Notes: generated from the sequence alone by a model not told the origin. A DNA stretch of 22,141 nt from Thioalkalivibrio sp. (GCA_003555285.1 PWGH01000110.1:1-22141), one strand, 5' to 3'. Counted from the first letter of the stretch, positions 1 to 7,554 are shown. Program-made: numbers and translations.

Positions 1-633
1 CACGAACAGCCCCACCCGGGTCTCGCGCGCTTGCACCGAAAAGCCGAGGATCTCCTTGAAGTCGGTCAGCCCGTTGTTGCCGCCAAAGCCCATCTCGTTG
101 CGGAAGAAGGCCAGCATCAACGCGAACACCAGCGCCTGGGTGATGATCGCGAAGTAGACCCCGGTTACCCGGGAGCGGAAGGCGAGCCAGCCGAAGACCA
201 GCGCCAGCAGACCCGGCACCAGAACGACCATCAGCATCGCGAACCAGAACATGTCGAAGCCCCACCAGTACCAGGGCAGCGATTCGTAGCTCAAGAACAC
301 CATGAAATCCGGCAATTCGGGATTGCCGTAGACGCCGCGATCGCCGATCTGTCGGGTCAGGTGCATGCCCATCGCGTAACCGCCGAGGCCGAAGAAGGCC
401 CCGTGGCCCAGCGACAGGATGCCGGCGTAGCCCCAGATCAGGTCGATCGAGAGCGCGAGCAGCGCGAAGGTCAGGAACTTGCCGAGCAGAGCGACCCAGT
501 AGGTCGACAGATGCCACGGGGAGTCCGGGGGGACCACCAGATTGGCGATGGGCACGGCCACCATCAGGGCCAACAGCAGCACCAGTACGGTCAGGCCGCC
601 CCAGTCGCTCAGGAACAAACGTTGGGTCAGCAT
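1..633 (-). CDS. urtC: Urea ABC transporter permease UrtC (partial, 3' end beyond window)
   Basis: Second permease of the urea (amide-type branched-chain) ABC transporter in the inner membrane. The 211 residues visible begin MLTQRLFLSDWGG at an ATG 3 bp after the urtB stop. They show several hydrophobic membrane segments, then the LivM-type stretch IWGYAGILSLGHGAFFGLGG and later GVYFAIITQALVFALM, both typical of UrtC. The C-terminal part lies beyond the left edge, where urtD and urtE (the ATPases) would be expected from family gene order. The gene is almost certainly co-transcribed with urtA and urtB. The identification rests on these motifs together with the urtA-urtB-urtC order. Confidence 0.93.
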   Translation of the reverse strand, partial: MLTQRLFLSDWGGLTVLVLLLALMVAVPIANLVVPPDSPWHLSTYWVALLGKFLTFALLALSIDLIWGYAGILSLGHGAFFGLGGYAMGMHLTRQIGDRGVYGNPELPDFMVFLSYESLPWYWWGFDMFWFAMLMVVLVPGLLALVFGWLAFRSRVTGVYFAIITQALVFALMLAFFRNEMGFGGNNGLTDFKEILGFSVQARETRVGLFV

Positions 634-636
634 CGA

Positions 637-2460
637 TCAGGCCTCCGCCGCCCGGCCCTTCTTGGGGAAGAGTCCGCGCGGGCGCCGCTGAATAAACAGG
701 ATGATGAAGATCAGGACCAGGATCTTGGCCAGCACCGCACCGGTATGCGGCTCCAGGAACTTGGTCATCATGCCCAGGCCCATTGCGCCGACCAACGTGC
801 CCCACAGGTTGCCGACGCCGCCGAAGACCACGACCATGAACGAGTCGATCACGTAGGCCTGCCCCATGTTCGGGCCGACGTTGGTCAGCTGCGACAGGGC
901 CACTCCGGCGACACCGGCGATCCCGGCGCCGAGACCGAAGGTCAGGGCATCGACCCAGCTGGTGCGGACCCCCAGCGCCCGGGCCATCGGCCGGTTCTGC
1001 GCGACCGCGCGCACCTTCAGGCCGAGGCTGGTCTTCTTCATCACCAGCAGCAGCGCGACGAAGACCAGGATCGCGAAGATCACGATGTAGAGCCGGCTCC
1101 AGGTCAGCGACAGGACCGGATTGATGTACAGCGAGCCGCTCAGCCAGTCCGGCGAGGCCACCGGCCGGTTCAGCGGGGAGAACAGCGTGCGCACGGCCTG
1201 CTGCAGGATCAGGCTGATGCCGAAGGTCGCGAGCAGGGTCTCCAGCGGGCGGCCGTAGAGGAACTGGATCACGCCCCGCTCCATCGCGATTCCCACCAGC
1301 CCCGCGACCACGAAGGCCGCGGGTATCGCGAGCAGGATGCTGGCGCTCAAGGCCTCCGGCATCAGCGTCTGCAGGAACCAGGTGGTGTAGGCCCCGATCA
1401 TGATCAGTTCGCCATGCGCCATGTTGATCACGCCCATCACGCCGAAGGTGATCGCGAGGCCGATTGCGGCCAGCAGCAGCACCGAACCCGCGCTCAGGCC
1501 GAAGAACAGGTTCTCGGTGAAGCGGTAGACGGCGATGCGGGTTTCGATCGAATCGATGGCCTCGGCGGCGGAATCCCGGACCGCGGCGTCCTCGTCGCGC
1601 TCGGCGGCGGCGTCCAGACGCACACGCACCTCGGCCAGCAGGGAGCCGCGCAGCACCTCGATGGCCTGCAGGCGCTGATCCGCATAGTCGCTCTCCAGGT
1701 GCGCCATGGCGCGCACGGTCTGCAGCAGGTCCAGAACCAGCGGCACCGTCTCCTGCTCGACGCGGGCGTCCAGGTAGTCCAGCATTTCAGGGCTGACGCC
1801 GTCGCGCAGCAAGCGGCGCAGCGAGGTCGCACGCCGCTCGGGTGCCGGATCGGAGATCGTCGCCACCGCGACCAGGCTGCGCAGGGTGTTGCGCAGCGGA
1901 TTGTGCACCGGGATGCGCCGGCCGGCGGCGATGAGCTCGGCGGATACGGGCTCGCCGGTGATCGCATCGCGGCCCAGTCGACCGCTGGCGTCGCGGATCA
2001 GGATGCGCGCGCGGGGTTCGTCGAGGGCTAGCAGGCGGCCGTCGGCGAGGGCGGTGAGGATGCCGGCTACGCGCGGATCGCCGGCCATTGCCAACTCCTC
2101 GGCGACGGCTCGGCGGTCATTGAACGAGCCGTGTGGAAGCTGCCGGATGCGTTCGTCGATGGAAACCTCCGCCACCGAGACCCCGGGTTCTTCGGCCGTC
2201 GGGACCGCAGCCGTGTGTTCGTTTCCTTCGACCAGAGCCGGTGCAGACGCATCGATTGCACGGTTGCCCGCGTGCGCGGTCGCTGCGTCGGCCGTATCGT
2301 CGATCAGGTCGGTCAGCGGCGAGACGATGCCTTCGGCTGACCCGGCGCTGTGGGTCTGCGCGGCCTGAGCATCGGCCTGTGCAGGCGGTGTGAAGGCCAG
2401 CAGCAGAAGCAGGGCGAGCAACCCTAAGCCGCCCGGACGGGCGAGTGGAAGTGCGGTCAC
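637..2460 (-). CDS. urtB: Urea ABC transporter permease UrtB, with long N-terminal extension
   Basis: First permease of the urea importer, 607 residues. The start is a GTG preceded by GGAGG about 9 nt upstream; no ATG alternative fits as well. Residues 1-30 are a signal peptide (ending PPAQADA). Residues about 31-99 are an Ala/Asp/Thr-rich low-complexity linker. Residues about 100-310 form the helical, HEAT-like periplasmic domain typical of proteobacterial UrtB. From about residue 314 the LivH-type permease domain starts (GLAITFGVMGVINMAHGE, then YGRPLETLLATFGISLILQQ) and ends in FIQRRPRGLFPKKG. Family members I remember are about 500-530 residues, so the excess is roughly the linker. The gene lies 78 bp downstream of urtA, behind a strong hairpin. 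Confidence 0.95.
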   Translation of the reverse strand: MTALPLARPGGLGLLALLLLLAFTPPAQADAQAAQTHSAGSAEGIVSPLTDLIDDTADAATAHAGNRAIDASAPALVEGNEHTAAVPTAEEPGVSVAEVSIDERIRQLPHGSFNDRRAVAEELAMAGDPRVAGILTALADGRLLALDEPRARILIRDASGRLGRDAITGEPVSAELIAAGRRIPVHNPLRNTLRSLVAVATISDPAPERRATSLRRLLRDGVSPEMLDYLDARVEQETVPLVLDLLQTVRAMAHLESDYADQRLQAIEVLRGSLLAEVRVRLDAAAERDEDAAVRDSAAEAIDSIETRIAVYRFTENLFFGLSAGSVLLLAAIGLAITFGVMGVINMAHGELIMIGAYTTWFLQTLMPEALSASILLAIPAAFVVAGLVGIAMERGVIQFLYGRPLETLLATFGISLILQQAVRTLFSPLNRPVASPDWLSGSLYINPVLSLTWSRLYIVIFAILVFVALLLVMKKTSLGLKVRAVAQNRPMARALGVRTSWVDALTFGLGAGIAGVAGVALSQLTNVGPNMGQAYVIDSFMVVVFGGVGNLWGTLVGAMGLGMMTKFLEPHTGAVLAKILVLIFIILFIQRRPRGLFPKKGRAAEA

Positions 2461-2503
2461 CGGTGAGATCCTCCGGGGATCGTCGGGAGGGTATGGAATA
2501 GGG

Positions 2504-2529
2504 GCGGCGACGGGGAACCCCGTCGCCGC
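2504..2529 (-). promoter_or_regulatory. Perfect 12-bp inverted repeat between urtA and urtB
   Basis: GCGGCGACGGGG (2504-2515), AA, then its exact complement CCCCGTCGCCGC (2518-2529). In the transcript this is a very stable GC hairpin starting about 10 nt after the urtA stop. No U-tract follows in the direction of transcription, so it is not a classical intrinsic terminator. A hairpin here commonly protects the 3' end of the abundant binding-protein message, or causes partial termination or processing, so that UrtA is made in excess over the permeases. That role is inference; the structure is directly visible. Confidence 0.75.
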
Positions 2530-2538
2530 GGCCGGCGG

Positions 2539-3834
2539 CTAGTAGTCCTGGCCGGAGCAGGTCTCGGTCACGGTGTTGAAGTTCCCGCAGGAGATGGGTG
2601 CGGTCCAGTCGGCGACGATGTCGCGGCTGCCCGGCAGGTGCGGCGACCAGGCATCACCGGGGATCAGATCCTCGGTCTGGCTGACGATCAGGAACTGCCC
2701 GTCCTCCTGGATCTCGCCGATCAGCACGGGCTTGGTGATGTGGTGGTTCACCAGCATTTCCGACATCCCGCCGGTCAGGTTGGGCACGGTCACGCCCTTC
2801 AGCGCGTCGATCACCGTGTCGACGTCGGTGGTGCCGGCCTTCTCGACCGCCTGGGCCCACATGTTGAAGCCGATGTAGTGCGCCTCCATCGGGTCGTTGG
2901 TCACGCGGTTCGTGTCGCCGATGAAGGCGTGCCACTTCTCGATGAAGTCGGCATTCTCCGGCGTGTCCACGCTCATGAAGTAATTCCAGGCCGCCAGGTG
3001 GCCGACCAGCGGGCGGGTATCCATGCCCGAGAGTTCTTCTTCGCCGACGGAGAAGGCGATGACGGGGATATCTGTGGCGGACACGCCCTGGTTGCCCAGC
3101 TCACGGTAGAAGGGCACGTTGGCATCGCCGTTGATGGTCGACACGACGGCGGTCGGTTTGCCCTGTTCGCCGAAGCGTTTGATGTCGGCGACGATGCTCT
3201 GCCAGTCGGCATGCCCGAACGGCGTGTAGTTGATCATGATGTCGGCGTCGGCGACGCCGTTCGCCTTCAGGTAGGCCTCGAGGATGCGGTTGGTCGTGCG
3301 CGGGTACACGTAGTCGGTGCCAGCCAGAACCCAGCGCTCGATGCCGTACTCGTTCATCAGGTAATCCACCGCGGGAATGGCCTGCTGGTTGGGCGCGGCG
3401 CCGGTGTAAAAGATGTTGCGCGAGGATTCCTCGCCCTCGTACTGCACCGGATAGAACAGGATGCCGTTCAGTTCCTCGACCACCGGCAGCACCGACTTGC
3501 GCGCTACCGAGGTCCAGACGCCGAAGATCACGTCCACCTGGTCCTGCTCCAGCAACTGCCGGGTGCGCTCGGCGAACAACGGCCAGTCCGAGGCGGGATC
3601 GACCACCACGGCCTCGAGCGGACGTCCGAGCAGCCCGCCCTGGGCGTTCTGCTCCGCGACCAGCATCTCGATCGTATCCTTCAGTGTGGTCTCGGAGATC
3701 GCCATGGTGCCGGACAGCGAATGGAGCACGCCGATCTTGATCGGGTCTGCGGCCTGCGCGGCGCCGCCGAGCAGGGTCAGGGCCAGGGCGAGGCCCGAGG
3801 CCTGCAACGGCTTAAGCCAGTGGTTCTGAATCAT
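2539..3834 (-). CDS. urtA: Urea ABC transporter substrate-binding protein UrtA
   Basis: Periplasmic urea-binding protein, 431 residues. An N-terminal signal peptide ends GGAAQAADP (cleavage about residue 28), followed by the type I periplasmic-binding-protein fold opening IKIGVLHSLSGTMAISE, then VDVIFGVWTSVARKSVLPV, LFYPVQYEGEESSRNIFYTG and NYFMSVDTPENADF, all typical of UrtA. The C-terminus has a cysteine pair (SCGNFNTVTETCSGQDY). Length is normal for the family. The ATG start is preceded by AAGGAG 7-8 nt upstream. It is the first gene of the operon and lies about 40 nt downstream of a predicted sigma-54 start site, consistent with induction under nitrogen limitation. Confidence 0.97.
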   Translation of the reverse strand: MIQNHWLKPLQASGLALALTLLGGAAQAADPIKIGVLHSLSGTMAISETTLKDTIEMLVAEQNAQGGLLGRPLEAVVVDPASDWPLFAERTRQLLEQDQVDVIFGVWTSVARKSVLPVVEELNGILFYPVQYEGEESSRNIFYTGAAPNQQAIPAVDYLMNEYGIERWVLAGTDYVYPRTTNRILEAYLKANGVADADIMINYTPFGHADWQSIVADIKRFGEQGKPTAVVSTINGDANVPFYRELGNQGVSATDIPVIAFSVGEEELSGMDTRPLVGHLAAWNYFMSVDTPENADFIEKWHAFIGDTNRVTNDPMEAHYIGFNMWAQAVEKAGTTDVDTVIDALKGVTVPNLTGGMSEMLVNHHITKPVLIGEIQEDGQFLIVSQTEDLIPGDAWSPHLPGSRDIVADWTAPISCGNFNTVTETCSGQDY

Positions 3835-3882
3835 GCATGCTTCTCCTTCGTGTCGCTGTGGTTGGGAAACAACACAGGATTA

Positions 3883-3899
3883 AGCAGCAATCGTGCCAA
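3883..3899 (-). promoter_or_regulatory. Sigma-54 (RpoN) promoter of urtABC
   Basis: On the minus strand the sequence reads TTGGCACGATTGCTGCT. Against the RpoN consensus TTGGCACG-N4-TTGCT it matches every defined position except one (C for the first T of TTGC). The invariant GG and GC are exactly 12 nt apart. The predicted transcription start is near 3872, giving a leader of about 38 nt containing the AAGGAG ribosome site (3842-3848) before the urtA ATG. Sigma-54 control by NtrC is established for many nitrogen-scavenging transporters. Confidence 0.82.
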
Positions 3900-4038
3900 G
3901 CCTTCGAAGTGGTGGCGCTAGGGTTTCCAGGCCCCTGTTTTTTTGGTGATTTGCCCGCTCAAGACGATGGGGGGGCAGCCGGCAGCGCGCGTGCCGGTAC
4001 TCTTTTGAGGCCCCATCCCGGTGCGGGCGCACGGGCGT

Positions 4039-4055
4039 TGCACCGTTTTAAGGCA
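4039..4055 (-). promoter_or_regulatory. Possible NtrC enhancer site upstream of urtA
   Basis: TGCACC-GTTT-TAAGGCA resembles the NtrC dyad TGCACC-N4-TGGTGCA: one perfect half and 4 of 7 positions in the other. It sits about 140 bp upstream of the -24 element, a normal distance for an enhancer. The surrounding 275-bp intergenic stretch (3835-4109) has other GTGC/GCAC dyads (4021-4032, 4094-4105), but their half-site spacing does not fit NtrC. Tentative. Confidence 0.35.
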
Positions 4056-4109
4056 TCCGTAGGTGGCGGCTGTTCAGCGGGATCGGCCTCGGACGCACCG
4101 GTGCGGGCA

Positions 4110-4673
4110 TCACGGCGTGCCCAGCAGCCGCTCGCGCACCAGGAACAGGGCGGCAATCGAGCGTGCCTCGGAGCAGTCTTCGCGCGCGAGCAGGCCGGCC
4201 AGGTCACGGATGGCCCAGGGGACGACCTCGATGGTCTCGGGTTCGTCGCCGGGCATTCTGCGCGCGTAGAGCTCCTCGGCCAGCACCAGATGGGTGCGGT
4301 GGGACAGGTATCCCGGAGCCAGCGACACCGAACCCAGGTGACTCAGGCGGCGGCTCGCGTAGCCGACCTCTTCCATGATCTCCCGATCGGCCGCGACCAG
4401 GATGTCCTCGTTCGCTTCGATCCGCCCCTTGGGCAGGCCCAGCTCGTAGCGATCGGTGCCGGCGGCGTATTCGCGGATCAGCAGCACCGTCTCGGCATCG
4501 AGCATCGGGACGATCAGCACGCTGCCCGATCCGCTGCCCACCAGCCGTTCGTACCGGACCTGGACGCCATTGCTGAATTCCAGTTGCATTTCCTCGACCT
4601 GAAACAGGCGGGTTTGGGCGATGGTGCGGCGTTCGTGAACGGTCGGCTTGCTTGGGGGGGTATTCCGGGGCAT
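4110..4673 (-). CDS. nudE: ADP compounds hydrolase NudE (Nudix family)
   Basis: Cytoplasmic Nudix hydrolase of 187 residues; family members cleave ADP-ribose, NADH, Ap3A and similar ADP-linked compounds. The Nudix box G-x5-E-x7-REx-x-EE-x-G lies at residues 83-105, with all acidic metal ligands present (E98, E101, E102). The N-terminal LEFSNGVQVRYERL, the IREYAAGTDRYELGLPKG lead-in and the C-terminal EARSIAALFLVRERL match E. coli NudE closely along the whole length (186 aa there). The ATG start is 6 bp after the stop of the upstream exported-protein gene, so the two are probably one transcript. A weak GGGAG lies 12 nt upstream, suggesting translational coupling. Confidence 0.92.
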   Translation of the reverse strand: MPRNTPPSKPTVHERRTIAQTRLFQVEEMQLEFSNGVQVRYERLVGSGSGSVLIVPMLDAETVLLIREYAAGTDRYELGLPKGRIEANEDILVAADREIMEEVGYASRRLSHLGSVSLAPGYLSHRTHLVLAEELYARRMPGDEPETIEVVPWAIRDLAGLLAREDCSEARSIAALFLVRERLLGTP

Positions 4674-4679
4674 CGGGAT

Positions 4680-5393
4680 TCAGGGCTCCCAGGAGAGGGC
4701 GACGGACGCGGGCGTGTCGACCAGGTGCAGCGCGGTGTTCAGACGGCCCTCGAACAGGGCCTCGACGATCACGCCGTACGCCGATGCGGTGACTTCGAAG
4801 CCGGGTTGCGCCGCCGGCTCGGTGCGCGCCAGGGTGAGGTCCAGGTCGCCCCAGTTGACGACCACGGTCACGTGCATCGGGAAATAGCCATCGAGGAAGC
4901 GGCGCATGAACGGGCCGTTTTCCAGCACATACTGGCCGTTTGCGGAGGACTTGAGCATTTGCGAACGAGCCCGCACGCAGATTTCGGCGCCGTCCCGGAC
5001 CTGGCGCATCTGCACGCTCGCCCCCTCGACCCAGGCTTCCTCGATATTCGTCCGTGATTCTATCGCCAGATCCCGGGTTCCGGCATCCTGGTACACGATT
5101 TGCACGCGCCCGACGGGATCGATGTCGCGGTGGCATTGCCGCAGTTCGACCCAGCCGTCCCGCAGGCTGCCGGAGTCCAGCGTGATCTGGTTTTCGTGAT
5201 GGTGGATCGGTTCGTCCGGTGCCTCGTGCAGGAAGGCCAGGGTGCCCCGATTGCTCTCGACCTGGGGCATCTCCCAGAATCGATCGTCGTCGAGGGGATC
5301 AACGGCCTCTTCGGCCGTGAGCGGCAGCGCCAGTGCGACGAGCAGGCCGAGGGCCGCAGCGCCGAGGGCGCGCTTATGGAATCGTGCAGGCAT
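4680..5393 (-). CDS. Exported protein of unknown function
   Basis: 237 residues, no family recognised. The start is the ATG giving MPARFHKRAL, with GGAGG 10 nt upstream; the open frame continues further but no better start is visible. Residues 1-28 are a signal peptide (hydrophobic GAAALGLLVALALPLTAEEA), so the mature protein of about 210 residues should be periplasmic or surface-exposed. Visible features: an acidic stretch after cleavage (VDPLDDDRFWE), three consecutive histidines at 64-66, two cysteines (C87, C139) that could form a disulfide, and a beta-rich pattern (MHVTVVVNWGDLDLTLA) without further membrane segments. It lies directly upstream of nudE and divergent from the YrfG-type gene, only 34 bp away, so both promoters must overlap coding sequence. 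Confidence 0.8.
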   Translation of the reverse strand: MPARFHKRALGAAALGLLVALALPLTAEEAVDPLDDDRFWEMPQVESNRGTLAFLHEAPDEPIHHHENQITLDSGSLRDGWVELRQCHRDIDPVGRVQIVYQDAGTRDLAIESRTNIEEAWVEGASVQMRQVRDGAEICVRARSQMLKSSANGQYVLENGPFMRRFLDGYFPMHVTVVVNWGDLDLTLARTEPAAQPGFEVTASAYGVIVEALFEGRLNTALHLVDTPASVALSWEP

Positions 5394-5427
5394 GATGACA
5401 ACCCCTCCGTTCTTTCGAGTATTACGC

Positions 5428-6147
5428 ATGGACATCGCAGCGACGTCAAAAAATCCGGGTCCGTGGCCGGTCGTTCCGCGCCCGCCGTGGGCGGAGATCG
5501 ACACGGTGCTGTTCGATATGGACGGCACCCTGCTCGACCTGCACTTCGACAATCGGTTCTGGCGCGAGCTGATTCCGGACGAATACGTGCAATTGCATGC
5601 CCACGAACCGGAGCAGGCGCGGGCGCGATTGTTCGCCGAGATGGATCGCATCCGCGGCCAGTTGCAGTGGTACTGCCTGGACCATTGGGTCCGGTTCACC
5701 GGCCTGGATCTGCTGGCGCTGAAGCAGCAACTGGCCATGCACATCGCCTATCAGCCGCATGCGCTCGCGGTCCTCGATGCGCTGCGGCTGCAGGGCAAGC
5801 GCCTGGTGCTGGGCACCAATGCCCCCCCGGAGGTCTTCGACTTCAAGCATGCGCGCACCGGCCTGGGCGATCACCTGCACCAGGTGGTGTCCGCGCACAC
5901 GCTCGATTGCGCCAAGGAGGAAGCCTGTTTCTGGGATCGCCTGCAGACGGTCGAACGCTACCATCCCGCGCGGACGCTGTTGGTCGCCGACAACCTCGCT
6001 GCACTGAGCGCCGCCGGCGATGCCGGCATTCGGCATCTGCGCGGCATGCGCTACCCCGACACCCGGGGTCCGGCGATGGAGTCCATCGAGTTTCTGTTGC
6101 TGGAGAACCTCGCCGAACTCCTGTCGGAGCCCGTCGCGCCGTCGTGA
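5428..6147 (+). CDS. yrfG: HAD-superfamily nucleotidase, YrfG-like (GMP/IMP 5'-nucleotidase family)
   Basis: 239 residues; family members hydrolyse purine nucleoside monophosphates in the cytoplasm. The opening VLFDMDGTLLDLHFDNRFW is nearly the YrfG signature, with the catalytic pair D30/D32. Later blocks match too: LQWYCLDHWV at 78-87, motif II T130 (VLGTNAPP), motif III K163 (CAKEEACFW) and PDTRG near the end. Motif IV is unusual: E. coli YrfG has FIDDS, while here it is VADNL (A187-D188-N189), so one of the two adjacent acidic Mg ligands is missing. The ATG start agrees with the family N-terminus. In E. coli yrfG and nudE are also neighbours, which supports the assignment. Confidence 0.88.
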   Translation: MDIAATSKNPGPWPVVPRPPWAEIDTVLFDMDGTLLDLHFDNRFWRELIPDEYVQLHAHEPEQARARLFAEMDRIRGQLQWYCLDHWVRFTGLDLLALKQQLAMHIAYQPHALAVLDALRLQGKRLVLGTNAPPEVFDFKHARTGLGDHLHQVVSAHTLDCAKEEACFWDRLQTVERYHPARTLLVADNLAALSAAGDAGIRHLRGMRYPDTRGPAMESIEFLLLENLAELLSEPVAPS

Positions 6148-6261
6148 TGGAACACCCTTGCCCACGGCAATCAAACGCCGATGACGATGGGGTTGAACTG
6201 GAAGTCGTCGCGATTGCCCAAATACTTGAATGAACAGCACGCAACCACCACGAGGATTTCT

Positions 6262-6573
6262 ATGCGCGATGCAGCGTTTGCGATCGGACAGATCATCCAC
6301 TTCCGCGACGGCGATACCCGCGGTGTGGTCGTCGATGTGGACGAGCATTTTCAGCCCCCCATCGAGATTCCGGAAAAGGCGCGTTCCGAGCTGCCGAATC
6401 CGGAGCAGCCCTGGTATTACATCCTGGTCGACGGCTCGGAAGACCGGGTGTATGTCGCTGAGGAGAGCATGCAGCCGGACACCGACGAGTCACCGGTGGA
6501 TCACCCGGGCATCGAGCAGTTCTTCCCGGTCTTCGATTCCGGACGGTATCGGCCCCAGTATCGCCTGAACTGA
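6262..6573 (+). CDS. hspQ: Heat shock protein HspQ
   Basis: Small cytoplasmic protein of 103 residues, the normal size for HspQ (YccV-like domain, hemimethylated-DNA-binding fold), which in enterobacteria acts in proteolysis as a Lon specificity factor. Family marks are FAIGQIIHFRDGDTRGVVVDVDEHF at the N-terminus (G9, GVVVDVD), PWYYILVDG in the middle and RVYVAEESM, equivalent to the family's YLAEAQL. The ATG has a GAGGA ribosome site about 8 nt upstream. The 114 bp before it contain TTGAAC (6193-6198) and GCCCAAATA (6216-6224), a poor sigma-32-like arrangement with a spacer longer than usual; I do not count this as a firm promoter. Confidence 0.9.
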   Translation: MRDAAFAIGQIIHFRDGDTRGVVVDVDEHFQPPIEIPEKARSELPNPEQPWYYILVDGSEDRVYVAEESMQPDTDESPVDHPGIEQFFPVFDSGRYRPQYRLN

Positions 6574-6888
6574 GTATTTGAACGGATCGCCTGTGCGGGG
6601 ATGCCTGCCGGGGCGCCTGGAGTGGGCGGCGCAACGCATCGCTGCGACAGGGCGCCGGGTGCTGTACTCTCCCGTGATGCCATCCGAGTTGATCGAACGC
6701 CGCAGTATCGAACCTCAGGTCGTGATGGGCGTTCCAACCTGCGGGCCCCGTTCGGATTGGCCCCGTTCTAATGGGCACTCCTCCCGGTGGTGCCGGTCCC
6801 CAGCGCGCGGGTACCCCTCCTCGCTCACACTGTTGCCTGACGGACGCCGGTTCCACACAGGCACCGGTTTCCGGGCTCCCCCCTTCTG
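6574..6888. other. 315-bp intergenic stretch between hspQ and the DsbD_2-like gene
   Basis: No gene that I can support. It contains a 10-nt direct repeat, GGCCCCGTTC, at 6744-6753 and 6759-6768 (period 15 bp), and ATGGGC at 6725-6730 and 6771-6776. No rho-independent terminator (hairpin plus T-run) is visible after hspQ, and I cannot point to a convincing promoter for the following gene. An open frame of 103 codons runs through it from a TTG, but its product is Arg/Pro/Ser-rich and resembles no family I know. Confidence 0.5.
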
Positions 6889-7554
6889 ATGGATTTCGGT
6901 CTGCTGTTGGCCGCCTTCGCGGTCGGTATCCTGGGCGGTGTTCATTGCCTGGGCATGTGTGGTGGCATCGTGGGTGCGATCTCGATCGGTGAGGTCGGTA
7001 CCGGCAAACCCGGCTGGCCGCGGCTGCTGGCGTACAACCTGGGCCGGATGAGCAGCTATGTGATCGCGGGTGCCCTGGCGGGGTTACTGGGTGCGATGCT
7101 GCTCGGCGGCCTGCCCCTGGGGCAGCGCCTGCTCGAGGCGGTGGCGGCGCTGTTTCTGGTGCTGCTGGGCCTCTATCTGGCGGGTTGGTGGCCGGTTCTG
7201 GCGCATCTGGAGCGGTTGGGCGGCCCGGTATGGCGGCGGATCGAGCCGTTGGGCCGGCGGTTCCTGCCCGTGCGCAACACCGGACAGGCCTTTGTCGTCG
7301 GTGGGCTCTGGGGTTGGTTGCCCTGCGGCCTGGTGTACAGCGTGCTGATCTGGACGCTGTCGACCGGCAGCGCCCTCGATGGCGCCATGCTGATGGCGGC
7401 CTTCGCCCTGGGGACCCTGCCGAATCTGATGCTGATGGGACTGTTCGCGGCCCAGTTGGCGCGGTTTGTGCGCCACCGGCGGGTCCGGCAGGGCGCCGGG
7501 GCCCTGCTGATTCTCTACGGGCTCTGGCGGCTCGGCACCCTGTTCCTGTCCTAG
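6889..7554 (+). CDS. DsbD_2/TauE-SafE-like integral membrane protein
   Basis: 221 residues, about six transmembrane helices, inner membrane. The hallmark VHCLGMCGGIVGA (C20, C24) in the first helix and WGWLPCGLVYSVL (C146) in the central repeat define the DsbD-transmembrane-like subgroup often annotated 'sulfite exporter TauE/SafE family' (Pfam DsbD_2). As I recall it, this group often sits with cbb3 oxidase or copper/cytochrome maturation genes; a role in metal or thiol-redox handling is inference and no such gene is next to it here. The ATG is favoured because hydrophobic helix 1 starts immediately; the ribosome site is weak. The gene ends stop-to-stop against DUF4426, the two stops sharing the bases CTAG (7551-7554). 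Confidence 0.85.
   Translation: MDFGLLLAAFAVGILGGVHCLGMCGGIVGAISIGEVGTGKPGWPRLLAYNLGRMSSYVIAGALAGLLGAMLLGGLPLGQRLLEAVAALFLVLLGLYLAGWWPVLAHLERLGGPVWRRIEPLGRRFLPVRNTGQAFVVGGLWGWLPCGLVYSVLIWTLSTGSALDGAMLMAAFALGTLPNLMLMGLFAAQLARFVRHRRVRQGAGALLILYGLWRLGTLFLS

Noticed and set aside
31..2031. 666-codon open frame on plus across urtC and urtB
   Set aside because: It is antisense to two clear permease genes; its product is His/Gln/Asp-rich low complexity, as expected for the opposite strand of GC-rich coding DNA.
4094..4105. CGCACCGGTGCG palindrome as an NtrC site or terminator
   Set aside because: The half-sites have no spacer, unlike NtrC dyads, and the stem has no loop or T-run for a terminator.
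2638..5057. Long plus-strand frames opposite urtA, nudE and the exported-protein gene
   Set aside because: Antisense shadows with the same skewed composition; no family features, and the minus frames are clear genes.
6193..6224. Heat-shock (sigma-32) promoter for hspQ
   Set aside because: TTGAAC and GCCCAAATA resemble the two elements, but the spacer is too long and the -10 match is poor.
6293..6856. 187-codon minus frame over hspQ and the following gap
   Set aside because: Overlaps hspQ antisense and has low-complexity Pro/Arg composition.
6578..6889. 103-codon frame between hspQ and the DsbD_2-like gene, ending TGATG on the next start
   Set aside because: TTG start, no ribosome site, Arg/Pro/Ser-rich product without family resemblance. 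The 1-bp stop/start overlap is suggestive but not enough.
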